In this document: one piece after another, positions 17,053 through 25,232 of the stretch
Layout: each line of letters begins with the position of its first letter
How positions within the stretch are numbered: position 1 is the stretch's first letter
Assembly: GCF_026239675.1 (NCBI RefSeq)
Contig: NZ_JAPIVQ010000002.1
Span: 744,001 to 808,000, forward strand
Source: Pedobacter sp. PLR
GTDB lineage: Bacteria; Bacteroidota; Bacteroidia; Sphingobacteriales; Sphingobacteriaceae
Direction: 5' to 3'
DNA: 64,000 bases
Program-made: the position numbers and the translations under genes
The notes under the pieces: generated by a model
Told to the model about the DNA's origin: nothing
The model's input: only the letters and a program-made list of their open reading frames with translations
Databases searched by the model: none

Positions 17053-17622
17053 ATGGGGAAATTGAACCAGTTCGTGTATAAGTATGTGTTGCTTTTGTCA
17101 GTGTTTTTATTGACCGGCCTTTCTGCTATTGCCCAGGAAGTGATAGATTGTGAAAAGACACTAGATCAGGAGCCTTATTTTGTGAGAAATAAATCCGGTG
17201 CGAAAGATCTGGCTTTGCAACGTGATATTGAAGTCTTAAAACGCTGCGGTAATTTTAATCCGGTAGATAGTGCTTTTCTCAAAGGCAACATGTTGGGCAT
17301 GCTACTGCTTCAGGAAGTACGGGCTGGAAAACCTGCTACTTACCGCACCCTGGTAGAGTTCTTTCAAAATTTCAGGAAAACAGCGGAATATAAGGATTTC
17401 TCTTATGGATTGGCATTGTATCGTAAAATAGGGGAGAAGAAGGTGAATCTGGCTGATTGGTCCAATGATCAGGAGCTGTTTGTCAGAATGGGGTTTACGG
17501 TGAATGATCTGGAAGATTTTAAAGCTTTTATTTCCCGCCCGGAACATGCAGAGTTGAGTTACTTGCAGGTTTTTTCGAAGTACATGAATGAAATTGAAGG
17601 AATGCGGGTAGACAAAGATTAG
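17053..17622 (+). CDS. Secreted protein of unknown function
   Basis: A 189-residue protein from the ATG at 17053. The open frame reaches back to an ATG at 16990, but that start lies upstream of a promoter element and would hide the signal peptide. From 17053 the protein has a basic N-terminus, a hydrophobic core (YVLLLSVFLLTGLSAIAQ) and a predicted cleavage after AIAQ near residue 28. The mature part, about 160 residues, is predicted helical with no motif I recognise; one Cys lies at VIDCEKT and one at LKRCGNF. It is followed after 67 bp by the radical SAM gene, which has its own promoter element. Periplasmic location is likely; function unknown. Confidence 0.8.
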   Translation: MGKLNQFVYKYVLLLSVFLLTGLSAIAQEVIDCEKTLDQEPYFVRNKSGAKDLALQRDIEVLKRCGNFNPVDSAFLKGNMLGMLLLQEVRAGKPATYRTLVEFFQNFRKTAEYKDFSYGLALYRKIGEKKVNLADWSNDQELFVRMGFTVNDLEDFKAFISRPEHAELSYLQVFSKYMNEIEGMRVDKD

Positions 17623-17665
17623 AATTTACTCAAAGCCTTAGAAAAGGTATTAAAAATAAAAGCCG

Positions 17666-17673
17666 TACTTTTG
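17666..17673 (+). promoter_or_regulatory. -7 promoter element (TACTTTTG) upstream of yhcC-like gene
   Basis: Exact TAnnTTTG match 16 bp before the TTG start codon at 17690, which supports that unusual start. Confidence 0.5.
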
Positions 17674-17689
17674 TGAAAAATTAAAGCAA

Positions 17690-18646
17690 TTGGGAACTCT
17701 ACTGGACTTAGGAATAAAGGGATATAATAATTACGGAACGCACTTGAAAGAGAAGTATAAGGGGCAGCGCGTATTCAAAGTAATCGTTGATGGTGGTTTC
17801 ACCTGTCCGAATCGTGATGGCAGTAAAGGCTATGGCGGTTGTACCTATTGTAACGTAGATTCATTTACACCGGAGCTTTCCAGAAGACTACCAACGATCC
17901 GCGAACAATTGGAACAAGGTATAGAAAGAGGTAAAGGCTTTTATAAAGCAGATAAGTTTATTGTCTATTTTCAACCAAATACCAATACCTATGCACCGGT
18001 TCATTATCTGAAAATGATGTATGATGAAGCGCTTTCTATCAACACGGAAGATGTAGTAGGTTTTTCTGTAGGTACCCGTCCGGATTGTATCGATGCGGAA
18101 AAAGTAGCCCTTTTAGAAAGCTATGCTGATCGTTTTGATGTTGATTTGGAAATGGGGATGGAGTCTATTTATGACGAAACCCTGGATCAGATCAATCGTG
18201 GTTGTAGTCATGCGGAATTTGTAGCCGCAGTTAAATTGCTGGACAACTCTAAGCTGGACCTGTGTGTACACACTATCTTTGGTTTCCCCTGGGAAACAGA
18301 AGAAATGATGCTGGGGTACATTCATGAAATCAATAAATTTCCTAAAATCAAATTTGTGAAATTCCACCACCTTCACGTAGTGGAAGGCTCTATCATGGGG
18401 GCGAAATATAAAAAGGAACCTTTTAAATTGTTCACTTTAGAAGAATACACGGATTTCCTTTGTAAGGCAATTCCATTGTTGCGTCCGGATGTAGTGATTC
18501 AACGCCTGTTCGGTATTTCAGATTGGGATTTATTGATCGCGCCAAACTGGGGATTAAACAAATCCTCTATTCAGACGTATATCGATAAAGAAATCGAACG
18601 TAGGGGAGTGGTACAAGGATCTGCTTATGTTCCTGTGGCAGAATAA
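17690..18646 (+). CDS. TIGR01212-family radical SAM protein (YhcC-like)
   Basis: A 318-residue radical SAM enzyme. The cluster-binding cysteines follow the long-spaced pattern of the YhcC family: Cys39, Cys51 and Cys54 in DGGFTCPNRDG and GGCTYCN. Further family features are FIVYFQPNTNTYAPV, VGTRPDCI and ETLDQINRGCSHAEF, followed by LDLCVHTIFGFPWET in the SAM barrel and the C-terminal KFHHLHVVEGS. The start codon appears to be TTG: there is no ATG before the conserved LGIKGYNNYG, and a promoter element lies just upstream. The 3' end overlaps the convergent SRPBCC gene by 22 bp. The substrate of this family is not established; RNA modification has been suggested for homologues. Confidence 0.9.
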   Translation: MGTLLDLGIKGYNNYGTHLKEKYKGQRVFKVIVDGGFTCPNRDGSKGYGGCTYCNVDSFTPELSRRLPTIREQLEQGIERGKGFYKADKFIVYFQPNTNTYAPVHYLKMMYDEALSINTEDVVGFSVGTRPDCIDAEKVALLESYADRFDVDLEMGMESIYDETLDQINRGCSHAEFVAAVKLLDNSKLDLCVHTIFGFPWETEEMMLGYIHEINKFPKIKFVKFHHLHVVEGSIMGAKYKKEPFKLFTLEEYTDFLCKAIPLLRPDVVIQRLFGISDWDLLIAPNWGLNKSSIQTYIDKEIERRGVVQGSAYVPVAE

Positions 18647-19107
18647 TCACCGAACAGTTCTATTACCTTCTTTTTTCTAAATTCAAATATTTGTTGTAGT
18701 TCTGCTGCAACAAACAGACTGTTGGCCATTCTTCCGAAGATGCCCATGGGCATGCCGTAGGTTAAAATGTCGTTCATCTCTACGCCGCCATCAATCGCAG
18801 AGAAATGATGTTGGTGATGCCAGAATTTGTAAGGGCCAAAACGCTGCTCGTCTATAAAATACTCCTGATCTTTTACCTGGGTGATTTCTGTCATCCAGTT
18901 CAGCTTAATCCCTGATAAGGGAGATATCTTATAAGTAATGATCATTCCCGGATACATCTTTTTCTGATCATTAGGGTCTGAGGTCACTTGAAAGGCCATT
19001 TCAGGTGGGGTAATCTGCGCTAAATTCATGGGAGAAGAGAAAAAATCCCAGGCTTCTGCAAGACTAACAGGTAACTGCTGACTAAATTTCAATTGGTACA
19101 CTTTCAT
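18625..19107 (-). CDS. SRPBCC-fold ligand-binding protein
   Basis: A 160-residue protein of the START/SRPBCC helix-grip fold, intact and unrelated in sequence to the broken SRPBCC gene at 16101-16544. Typical segments are LPVSLAEAWDFFSSPMNLAQITPPEM at the N-terminus, MYPGMIITYKISPLSGIKLNWMTEITQV, and HHQHHFSAIDGGVEMNDILTY in the cavity-forming sheet, ending in a long helix. Members bind hydrophobic ligands; some are fused to SulA-like epimerases. No signal peptide, so cytosolic. Its 3' end overlaps the end of the radical SAM gene by 22 bp in convergent orientation. Ligand unknown. Confidence 0.85.
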   Translation of the reverse strand: MKVYQLKFSQQLPVSLAEAWDFFSSPMNLAQITPPEMAFQVTSDPNDQKKMYPGMIITYKISPLSGIKLNWMTEITQVKDQEYFIDEQRFGPYKFWHHQHHFSAIDGGVEMNDILTYGMPMGIFGRMANSLFVAAELQQIFEFRKKKVIELFGDYSATGT

Positions 19108-19436
19108 AAGTAGTTAAAGGTACGATATTTCTCTATTTCCGGTTTTCATCAGGTGAAAATCTATAGATCATGTTATTTTTATCTGTTTTTCTATAATTAC
19201 CTCCGTTTATTTCTATTATTTCATTTTTAGTACTGTGTTTTGTGGTGAATTTGTGAGTTTTATATACAATTGAACTTTAAAATTGGCTTTTTGTTATGTT
19301 TTTAATCTATTTTTTGGAATTTATATAACGTTTTCGTGATTTTGTATCTGTTTTGTTTCATTAAATTCTAATTATTCACTAATTTTATGGAATAATCAGA
19401 GAAAAACCAATTATAAATTTTAAAAACAGAGAAATC
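19108..19436. other. AT-rich intergenic region between SRPBCC gene and amt
   Basis: A 329-bp divergent spacer, very AT-rich with T-runs. It must hold the promoters of both genes, but I see no exact TAnnTTTG element on the amt side and no sigma-54 signature (GG-N10-GC), so amt regulation cannot be read here. No reading frame. Confidence 0.6.
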
Positions 19437-20813
19437 ATGGCCAAGACTTTATTAAAACAGGTGGGACCTTTTGCAGTTTTAGCAATAATTGCAATTTTAG
19501 CCCTTTTTGTACCCCTTCATCCGAACTTTGACGAGGGAAAGTACAATACTTCCGACATTGCATTCATTTTAGTGGCTACCGCCCTGGTATTTTTGATGAC
19601 TCCAGGTCTTGCTTTCTTCTATGGAGGTATGGTTCATCGTAAAAATGTTCTTTCTACGATGATTAAGAGTGTCGTTGCCGCAGGTGTGATCAGTGTTTTA
19701 TGGGTAACCGTGAGCTTTAGTCTGGCCTTTGGAGAAAGCATCAACGGATTAATCGGAAATCCACTGACCTATTTGTTCTTTCAGGGTGTAAACTCCGGAC
19801 CATCATGGAGCCTGGCACCAACTATTCCATTAACCTTATTCGCGCTTTTTCAATTGATGTTTGCCATCATTACTCCCGGGCTGGTAGTTGGTGCGGTTGC
19901 AGAGCGTATTCGTTTCACTTCATATATCTTATTTATTGTCTTGTTTGCACTTTTCGTGTATTCTCCATTGGCGCATTGGACATGGCATCCGGAAGGCATC
20001 CTGTTTAAAATGGGGGTGCTTGACTTTGCAGGTGGTACAGTAGTCCACATTTCTGCGGGAATGGCTGCTTTGGCAGGAGCACTTGTATTGAAAAGAAGAA
20101 GAAGTCACCAGGATCATCAGGAAGTTCCTCCTGCAAATATTCCTTATGTATTAATCGGTACCGGATTACTTTGGTTCGGCTGGTTTGGCTTTAACGCTGG
20201 TTCTGCATTGGGAGCAAACAGTCTTGCGGTATCTGCTTTTGCAACGACTAATATCGCTGCCGGTGCAGCAGGTTTGTCATGGATGTTCTTCGATGTAGCC
20301 AGAGGTAAAAAACCGTCAGTACTAGGTTTCTGTATTGGTGCGGTAGTAGGATTGGTCGCGATCACGCCAGGTGCGGGATTTGTGAGTATCCCTTCCAGTA
20401 TCTTCATCGGTGCTGCTGCTGCGGTAGTTTCTAATCTTGCCGTAGTCTGGAAATCAAAAACCAGCTTAGATGATACACTTGATGTATTCCCTTGTCATGG
20501 TGTAGGTGGTATCGTTGGAATGTTGTTGACGGGTGTATTTGCGACGAAAACTGTAAATGCAGCGGGTGTAGATGGTTTGCTTTATGGAAATCCAACATTC
20601 TTCTTTATCCAGTTGAAAGGCGTACTTATCGTAGCCCTTTTCAGTTTCGTGGTTTCTTTCTTAATCTTCAAATTCATCAATGTCATTCAGCCAATCCGTG
20701 TGACTTCTGAGGAAGAAGAAGCTGGTCTGGATGCTAGTCAGCATGACGAGAAATATTTCCAGGGTACTTTAATCGTTGCCGCAACAGGCTTAGAAATCGA
20801 CCATGTTGATTAA
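19437..20813 (+). CDS. amt: Ammonium transporter, Amt family
   Basis: A 458-residue inner-membrane channel for ammonium with 11-12 hydrophobic helices. Family motifs are present: TPGLAFFYGGMVHRKN (55-70), SPLAHWTWHPEG with His180 as first pore His, DFAGGTVVHISAGMAALAGA (196-215), WFGWFGFNAGS (246-256) and DVFPCHGVGGIVG with His354 as second pore His. Both pore histidines are thus retained. The cytosolic tail is short and acidic (VTSEEEEAGLDASQHDEKYFQGT). Unlike many amt loci no glnK/PII gene follows; instead an outer-membrane porin of the BBP2 type lies 134 bp downstream. The pair suggests coupled passage of ammonium or another small nitrogen source over both membranes. Confidence 0.96.
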   Translation: MAKTLLKQVGPFAVLAIIAILALFVPLHPNFDEGKYNTSDIAFILVATALVFLMTPGLAFFYGGMVHRKNVLSTMIKSVVAAGVISVLWVTVSFSLAFGESINGLIGNPLTYLFFQGVNSGPSWSLAPTIPLTLFALFQLMFAIITPGLVVGAVAERIRFTSYILFIVLFALFVYSPLAHWTWHPEGILFKMGVLDFAGGTVVHISAGMAALAGALVLKRRRSHQDHQEVPPANIPYVLIGTGLLWFGWFGFNAGSALGANSLAVSAFATTNIAAGAAGLSWMFFDVARGKKPSVLGFCIGAVVGLVAITPGAGFVSIPSSIFIGAAAAVVSNLAVVWKSKTSLDDTLDVFPCHGVGGIVGMLLTGVFATKTVNAAGVDGLLYGNPTFFFIQLKGVLIVALFSFVVSFLIFKFINVIQPIRVTSEEEEAGLDASQHDEKYFQGTLIVAATGLEIDHVD

Positions 20814-20826
20814 TTGCTAAACCAAA

Positions 20827-20851
20827 TTTAGAAGCCCTAAAGGCTTCTAAA
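20827..20851 (+). terminator. Hairpin after amt
   Basis: Perfect 10-bp stem TTTAGAAGCC / GGCTTCTAAA with a 5-nt loop, 13 bp after the amt stop. No T-run follows, so it may be an attenuator or mRNA 3'-end stabiliser, allowing partial read-through into the porin gene. Confidence 0.5.
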
Positions 20852-20947
20852 AGAACATCCCTGAAAAAACAATTTTGCCTATGTTATAATACCCCTGTAC
20901 AAATGCTTTAACCCATTATTGATTCTATACCTCAAACCAACCAAACT

Positions 20948-21967
20948 ATGAAACTAAGATCAATTTTCACCACTGCATCACTGTCCTTCGCTTCCTTTTC
21001 TTACGCTCAGGAAGCACCTTTGCAGATTTCCGGATCTGTCGATACCTATTATAAGTATGATTTTGCGAAACAACCTAATATCGGAACCAGCTTTGCGGGC
21101 GACCAGAATTCTATCTCCTTAGGGATGATAGATCTGGCGCTAAAGAAAACAACAGGAAAAGCTTCATTTGTAGGGGAGTTGTCTTTTGGACCACGAGGAC
21201 AATATCAATCCCTGATCAATGGAGATGGAACTGACGACAATTCCTTTCACATTCAAAATCTATATGCTGCCTATGCCTTTACGGATAAGTTTACTGTAAC
21301 TGCCGGATATATGGGAACCTTTATTGGCTATGAAGTGATTTCTCCGACAGGAAATTACAATTATTCTACTTCGTACCTGTTTACCAGCGGACCATTTCAG
21401 AATGCAGGGATCAAAGGGAGTTATGCCTTCTCCAGTAAAGTGAGCCTGATGTTAGGGTTATTTAATGATTGGAATGTGTATAAAGACCTGAATGGGGTGT
21501 CTCATGTTGGCGGACAGTTAACCGTTAGTCCTGTTGAAGGCTGGACGGCTTACCTAAATGTATTGTCGGGGAAATCTGCGGGAGCACCAGGTACAGGAAC
21601 TATACTGGATTTAACCACTTCCTATCAGGTGACAGAAAAGGTGAAACTGGGTTTGAATGCCGCAGATTATTCTGTAACTCATGATGGCGGTGGATATAGT
21701 GGCGGCGCATTGTATGCGCAAAATGCATTTACTTCTGCTTTTTCTTTAGGATTAAGGGGCGAGTATTTTAATTGGAAAGGGACGGGGGAGGACAGCGATG
21801 AAAACATTCTCGCAGTCACGCTTTCTGCAAATGTGAAAGCCGGCGGATTGACATTTATTCCCGAGGTTCGGTTTGACGATGGATCCTCAGCTATGTTTGT
21901 GAAAAAGAACCTTAATCCTTCTAAGAATGCTTCTCAGTTTTCTTTGGCCGCGGTTTATGCTTTTTAG
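20948..21967 (+). CDS. Outer membrane beta-barrel porin, BBP2/OmpL-like
   Basis: A 339-residue outer-membrane protein. The signal peptide (residues 1-20) ends in FSYAQ, then mature EAPLQISGSVDTYYKYDF begins the barrel. The rest consists of alternating amphipathic strands and turns, with FHIQNLYAAYAF, FTVTAGYMGTFIGYEVISP and a C-terminal strand closing in AVYAF with terminal Phe. The pattern fits the putative beta-barrel porin-2 family (PF07642), repeatedly seen next to Amt transporters in Bacteroidota. Position downstream of amt implies joint regulation by nitrogen supply, which is inference. Confidence 0.85.
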   Translation: MKLRSIFTTASLSFASFSYAQEAPLQISGSVDTYYKYDFAKQPNIGTSFAGDQNSISLGMIDLALKKTTGKASFVGELSFGPRGQYQSLINGDGTDDNSFHIQNLYAAYAFTDKFTVTAGYMGTFIGYEVISPTGNYNYSTSYLFTSGPFQNAGIKGSYAFSSKVSLMLGLFNDWNVYKDLNGVSHVGGQLTVSPVEGWTAYLNVLSGKSAGAPGTGTILDLTTSYQVTEKVKLGLNAADYSVTHDGGGYSGGALYAQNAFTSAFSLGLRGEYFNWKGTGEDSDENILAVTLSANVKAGGLTFIPEVRFDDGSSAMFVKKNLNPSKNASQFSLAAVYAF

Positions 21968-22024
21968 TCTTCGTTAAATAAATACAGGAGGAGGTTGTTT
22001 AGATCAGAATTTTGCAATTTGCAT

Positions 22025-22039
22025 GCTGTTTTAAACAGC
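22025..22039 (+). terminator. Short palindrome after the porin gene
   Basis: GCTGTTT-T-AAACAGC followed by CTTCTTCCTTT. It could be a weak terminator of the porin gene or a site upstream of the next gene, whose start codon is 18 bp away. Confidence 0.35.
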
Positions 22040-22056
22040 CTTCTTCCTTTAAATAG

Positions 22057-22725
22057 ATGCTTATGAAATTATGTATGGCGTGCTTATGGTGTTTTGTCGG
22101 ATTTTCCGGTGCTTTTGCACAGGACCAGCAAGGATTGCAGAAATCAGAACAGAAGGTGCTGCAAAAACAAAATGAACAGCAAACACAGAAGGAAGAACCT
22201 CTGCTGTCATTTGATGAAAGGGGAAAATACATTTATTACGAAGTTGTCTCCAGGAAAGACAAGACTGCAGAGGAGTTAAAACAATGTGCAAAAGCTTATT
22301 TTAAAAGTCTTGTAGCGCCAAAAATTCAGCTGTCGGCACAAGATTCTCTGTGGACTGGGAAAGGAAAACTAATCATCAACAAAACGGCCTTTGTATTGAC
22401 CCGTCCATCGGGGGAAGTCCGTTATCAGTTGTATCTTGATTTTAAAGATGGCAAGTATCGTTTTTGGCTGACAGATTTCAGCTTTATTCCATACCAGCGT
22501 GATCGTTATGGAAATTTCGTCCCTGCTACACCAATAGGGACTCCTTTAGAACAAAAACCAGGGAAATTAAATGCAGCAGAATGGGAATCTTACCTCAAAG
22601 TAACCGCTAAAGAAGCAAAGTTATTTGCTGATAAATTTAAGCGTGCTATGTTGCTGGATGAGGCAATAACTGTTCCTACCGCTAAAGCGGTTCCGGTACA
22701 GCGTACAAAAGATCAAAAATGGTAA
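22057..22725 (+). CDS. Exported DUF4468-like protein
   Basis: A 222-residue exported protein; a signal peptide with core CMACLWCFVGFSGAFA is cleaved near FAQ. A Gln-rich linker (QKSEQKVLQKQNEQQTQ) precedes a domain from about residue 50 to 190 that resembles DUF4468: GKYIYYEVVSRKDKTAEEL, KGKLIINKTAF, SGEVRYQLYLDFKDGKYRF and FTDFSF-like strands followed by a terminal helix. Such proteins are common Bacteroidota envelope proteins of unknown function. Two ATGs six bases apart can serve as start. Its stop codon abuts the stop of the convergent YkuK-like gene with no base between them. Confidence 0.75.
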   Translation: MLMKLCMACLWCFVGFSGAFAQDQQGLQKSEQKVLQKQNEQQTQKEEPLLSFDERGKYIYYEVVSRKDKTAEELKQCAKAYFKSLVAPKIQLSAQDSLWTGKGKLIINKTAFVLTRPSGEVRYQLYLDFKDGKYRFWLTDFSFIPYQRDRYGNFVPATPIGTPLEQKPGKLNAAEWESYLKVTAKEAKLFADKFKRAMLLDEAITVPTAKAVPVQRTKDQKW

Positions 22726-23199
22726 TTAGTGTACCATTTTATCGGCGCAGGTGGAGCTGGCAAAAGCCTCAGGCTTTGCTTTAAAAATAAATCCCATACT
22801 CAGGATATAGCCCATTGCTTCATTTAAAGCCTTGTTCGACTTAAACATCGGATTGGTGTTGATGTCTGCATGGACTTCCAGATCCACATCATACAAATCC
22901 AGTAAATCGCAGACAGCATAAGCGGTTTCAATAGATTTTTGTACTTCTACCAGCATTCTTTCCTTAATGCTCATTTTTTGTGGCGTTTTCTCCTGATGGA
23001 TGTACATGAAACCTCCGTGGTTTTCCCTTAACAGGACGATTACCGTCGCAAAATCAGTCAGCGGCCCTTTTACCTGTGAGTCTGTACCGATACAGACCTT
23101 GAGGTGGAACCCTTTTTCGGTCTCCCTGATGATGGCTTGTTCTACTTCTTCTAAAATGGACGAGTGAATCACCTCGCCGCTAAATTTCTTCCAGGTCAT
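22726..23199 (-). CDS. YkuK-family (DUF458) ribonuclease-H-like protein
   Basis: A 157-residue cytosolic protein of the DUF458 family, predicted to adopt an RNase H-like fold. Carboxylates in the expected positions are visible: CIGTDSQVKG (Asp40), MLVEVQKSIETAY in the middle helix and DLEVHADINTNPMFKSNKAL near residue 110. Bacillus YkuK is the best-known member and its role is not settled. It is transcribed alone on the minus strand; the region upstream is a 390-bp spacer. The two terminal residues before the stop (Val-His) show no extension into the convergent gene. Confidence 0.88.
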   Translation of the reverse strand: MTWKKFSGEVIHSSILEEVEQAIIRETEKGFHLKVCIGTDSQVKGPLTDFATVIVLLRENHGGFMYIHQEKTPQKMSIKERMLVEVQKSIETAYAVCDLLDLYDVDLEVHADINTNPMFKSNKALNEAMGYILSMGFIFKAKPEAFASSTCADKMVH

Positions 23200-23590
23200 A
23201 CGTTATTTGGTGTTAGAGTAAACAACCCGTATTCAGGTTTCTTAAAAATACCCGGATTAAATTAAAAAACCATTAATTTAATGTGGTTTAATTGTCAACA
23301 AATACTTAGTTTTCAACAGGTTGTATTTTTTTAATAAAGAGTTAATAATGAGTGGATGGTGTTTTTGCAGTTAGCTAAATTCTTTTTGCAGCGCGTTACC
23401 GGCTTTTTACCTGGAGTCCAATCGCTGTAATAAAGGAATCCAATATTGGTAAAACCGGATGCCAATGCCAGAAAATGAAAACCCTTTTTCTTCGTGTTTG
23501 TTATAATAATTCTTCCCCAAGGCCCGTTTCTTATAGTAGAACAGGTTCTTATCGAGAGAAGAATAGGCTATTTATCTAAATATAAGCATT
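23200..23590. other. Intergenic region between ykuK-like gene and small basic protein gene
   Basis: A 391-bp divergent spacer. The first 180 bp are AT-rich without recognisable signals; the remainder holds a protein-like open stretch on the minus strand, entered separately at 23407-23571. Confidence 0.5.
23407..23571 (-). pseudogene. Possible remnant of a coding sequence
   Basis: The minus strand is open for 54 codons between stops and reads like real protein, for example NLFYYKKRALGKNYY, KHEEKGFSFSGIGIRFYQYW and IPLLQRLDSR at the end. There is no ATG in the open part, and the frame is blocked upstream by a TAA at 23572-23574. I do not recognise the family. It could be the tail of a gene truncated at its 5' end, a small gene with a rare start, or chance. 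Confidence 0.3.
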
Positions 23591-23809
23591 ATGAAAGCAG
23601 AATTGATTAATGAGTTTTATTTATTACAACAAAGCTTGGCTCCTTATGATTACCAGGAGAAAATAGAAGAACAGGTATACGAACCTTTAAAAAAGGCAAA
23701 TCATAAAATGACCTCCTGGATTTACAAGCGTGGAAAGATGTTGATGATTCTGGACCGGAAGATGAACAGCTCTATGAAGCATCTGAGGCGTAAATATTTG
23801 AAATTTTAA
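23591..23809 (+). CDS. Small basic protein of unknown function
   Basis: A 72-residue protein, predicted all-helical and rich in Lys/Arg toward the end (KKANHKMTSWIYKRGKMLMILDRKMNSSMKHLRRKYLKF), with an acidic first half. No signal peptide or known motif. The start follows AATATAAGCATT and no ribosome-binding sequence is visible, as usual in this phylum. The charge profile would fit nucleic-acid or ribosome binding, which is only a guess. It lies 69 bp upstream of the helicase gene, which has its own promoter element. Confidence 0.55.
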   Translation: MKAELINEFYLLQQSLAPYDYQEKIEEQVYEPLKKANHKMTSWIYKRGKMLMILDRKMNSSMKHLRRKYLKF

Positions 23810-23863
23810 CCTGAATTTTATATTTCCCGACATTTCCCCCTGACGTTACTGGCTTAATTCCCT

Positions 23864-23871
23864 TATCTTTG
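23864..23871 (+). promoter_or_regulatory. -7 promoter element (TATCTTTG) just before the helicase start
   Basis: Exact TAnnTTTG match ending 7 bp before the ATG at 23879. Transcription would start at or next to the A of the start codon, implying a leaderless or nearly leaderless mRNA. Confidence 0.55.
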
Positions 23872-23878
23872 TGCCATT

Positions 23879-25183
23879 ATGGTAGAAAAGATACTGGAGA
23901 AATTAAAAATTACTTCTTTGAACGAGATGCAGCAGGCATCACTTGCGGCGACCGGAAAAGGAAGTGACGTGGTTTTATTGGCGCCTACAGGTTCTGGTAA
24001 GACATTAGGCTTTTTGTTTCCTCTATTGAAAAACCTCAATGCAGATGTAAAAGGAGTGCAGGCTTTAGTACTGGTACCTTCTCGCGAACTTGCTTTACAG
24101 ATTGAGCAGGTATTCAAGCAGATGGGGACTGGTTTTAAAGTGAACTGCTGTTACGGGGGGCACCCTGTTAAAACAGAACGAAATAATTTAGAAGAACCAC
24201 CGGCGGTATTAATCGGCACACCGGGAAGAATAGCCTATCATTTGCGTCATGAGAATTTTGATGAATCTCCGATCCACACTTTGGTGCTGGACGAGTTTGA
24301 CAAGGCGCTGGAATTTGGTTTCCAACAAGATATGGCTTATATCATCGCGAAATTACTTTCTCTAAAACAAAGAATCCTGACTTCTGCTACGGCAATGGAA
24401 CAGATTCCTGATTTTACAGGCGTAAAAAAGCCGGTGGAAATAGATTTCCTGAAAGATGTTAAGGTAGCACCTGATTTGAAGCTGAAAAAGGTGTTAACCA
24501 CCGCAGCAGATAAATTGGATACCTTGTTTCAACTGATCTGTAAGATCGGAAATAAAACAACCTTAATTTTTTGTAACCACAGAGAAACGGTAGACAGGAT
24601 CAGTGATTTACTGATCGACAAAGATTTGGCACACGATATTTTCCATGGTGGCATGGAGCAGGATGAGCGTGAGCGCGCCTTGCTAAAATTCAGAAATGGA
24701 AGTATTAAAATCTTAATTACAACGGATCTTGCTTCCCGTGGTCTGGATATTCCAGAGGTGGAATACATCATTCATTACCAATTGCCATATACGGAAGATG
24801 CATTTTTACACCGCAACGGACGTACAGCTCGTATGAATGCAAAAGGTACCGCTTACCTGGTCATTGCTGATGATGAGAAATACCCTTTCCTGAAAGCAGA
24901 TATCGAAACGGAAAACCTAAAAGGTAGCTTTGCGCTTCCTAAGGATAGCCAGTGGCAAACATTATACATCGCTGCAGGTAAAAAAGATAAGGTCAACAAG
25001 ATTGATATTGTCGGTTTATTATTGAAAAAAGGTGGCCTTGAAAAGGACGATGTTGGTCTGATTGAAGTAAAAGATACGGCTTCTTATGTGGCGGTAAAAA
25101 GAAACATGGTAGGTAGAGTGCTTGCTGCTTTAACTAACGAGAAAATTAAAAACAAAAAGGTGAAGATTGAAGTTGCGATGTAA
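23879..25183 (+). CDS. dbpA: DEAD-box-type RNA helicase with DbpA-like RNA-binding domain (DEFD variant)
   Basis: A 434-residue ATP-dependent RNA helicase. RecA-like domain 1 has APTGSGKT (35-42), PSRELALQ, GTPGRI and motif II as LDEFD (Asp138-Glu139-Phe140-Asp141), i.e. DEFD instead of DEAD, then TSAT (168-171). Domain 2 has IFCNHRE, HGGMEQDERE, TTDLASRGLDIPEV and motif VI HRNGRTARM, in place of the usual HRIGRTGR. Residues about 365-434 match a DbpA-type RNA-recognition domain (NKIDIVGLLLKKGGLEKDDV and YVAVKRNMVGRVL), which in E. coli DbpA targets 23S rRNA hairpin 92. The most likely role is 50S ribosome assembly. A DUF1456 gene follows 49 bp downstream. Confidence 0.88.
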   Translation: MVEKILEKLKITSLNEMQQASLAATGKGSDVVLLAPTGSGKTLGFLFPLLKNLNADVKGVQALVLVPSRELALQIEQVFKQMGTGFKVNCCYGGHPVKTERNNLEEPPAVLIGTPGRIAYHLRHENFDESPIHTLVLDEFDKALEFGFQQDMAYIIAKLLSLKQRILTSATAMEQIPDFTGVKKPVEIDFLKDVKVAPDLKLKKVLTTAADKLDTLFQLICKIGNKTTLIFCNHRETVDRISDLLIDKDLAHDIFHGGMEQDERERALLKFRNGSIKILITTDLASRGLDIPEVEYIIHYQLPYTEDAFLHRNGRTARMNAKGTAYLVIADDEKYPFLKADIETENLKGSFALPKDSQWQTLYIAAGKKDKVNKIDIVGLLLKKGGLEKDDVGLIEVKDTASYVAVKRNMVGRVLAALTNEKIKNKKVKIEVAM

Positions 25184-25232
25184 ATCGAAACAATTAATAT
25201 TGATCTGAATTTAATACATAAAGTTCAAAATA

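Noticed and set aside
19108..19436. Sigma-54 promoter for the ammonium transporter
   Set aside because: TGGC-containing stretches occur but none has the required GG-N10-GC spacing.
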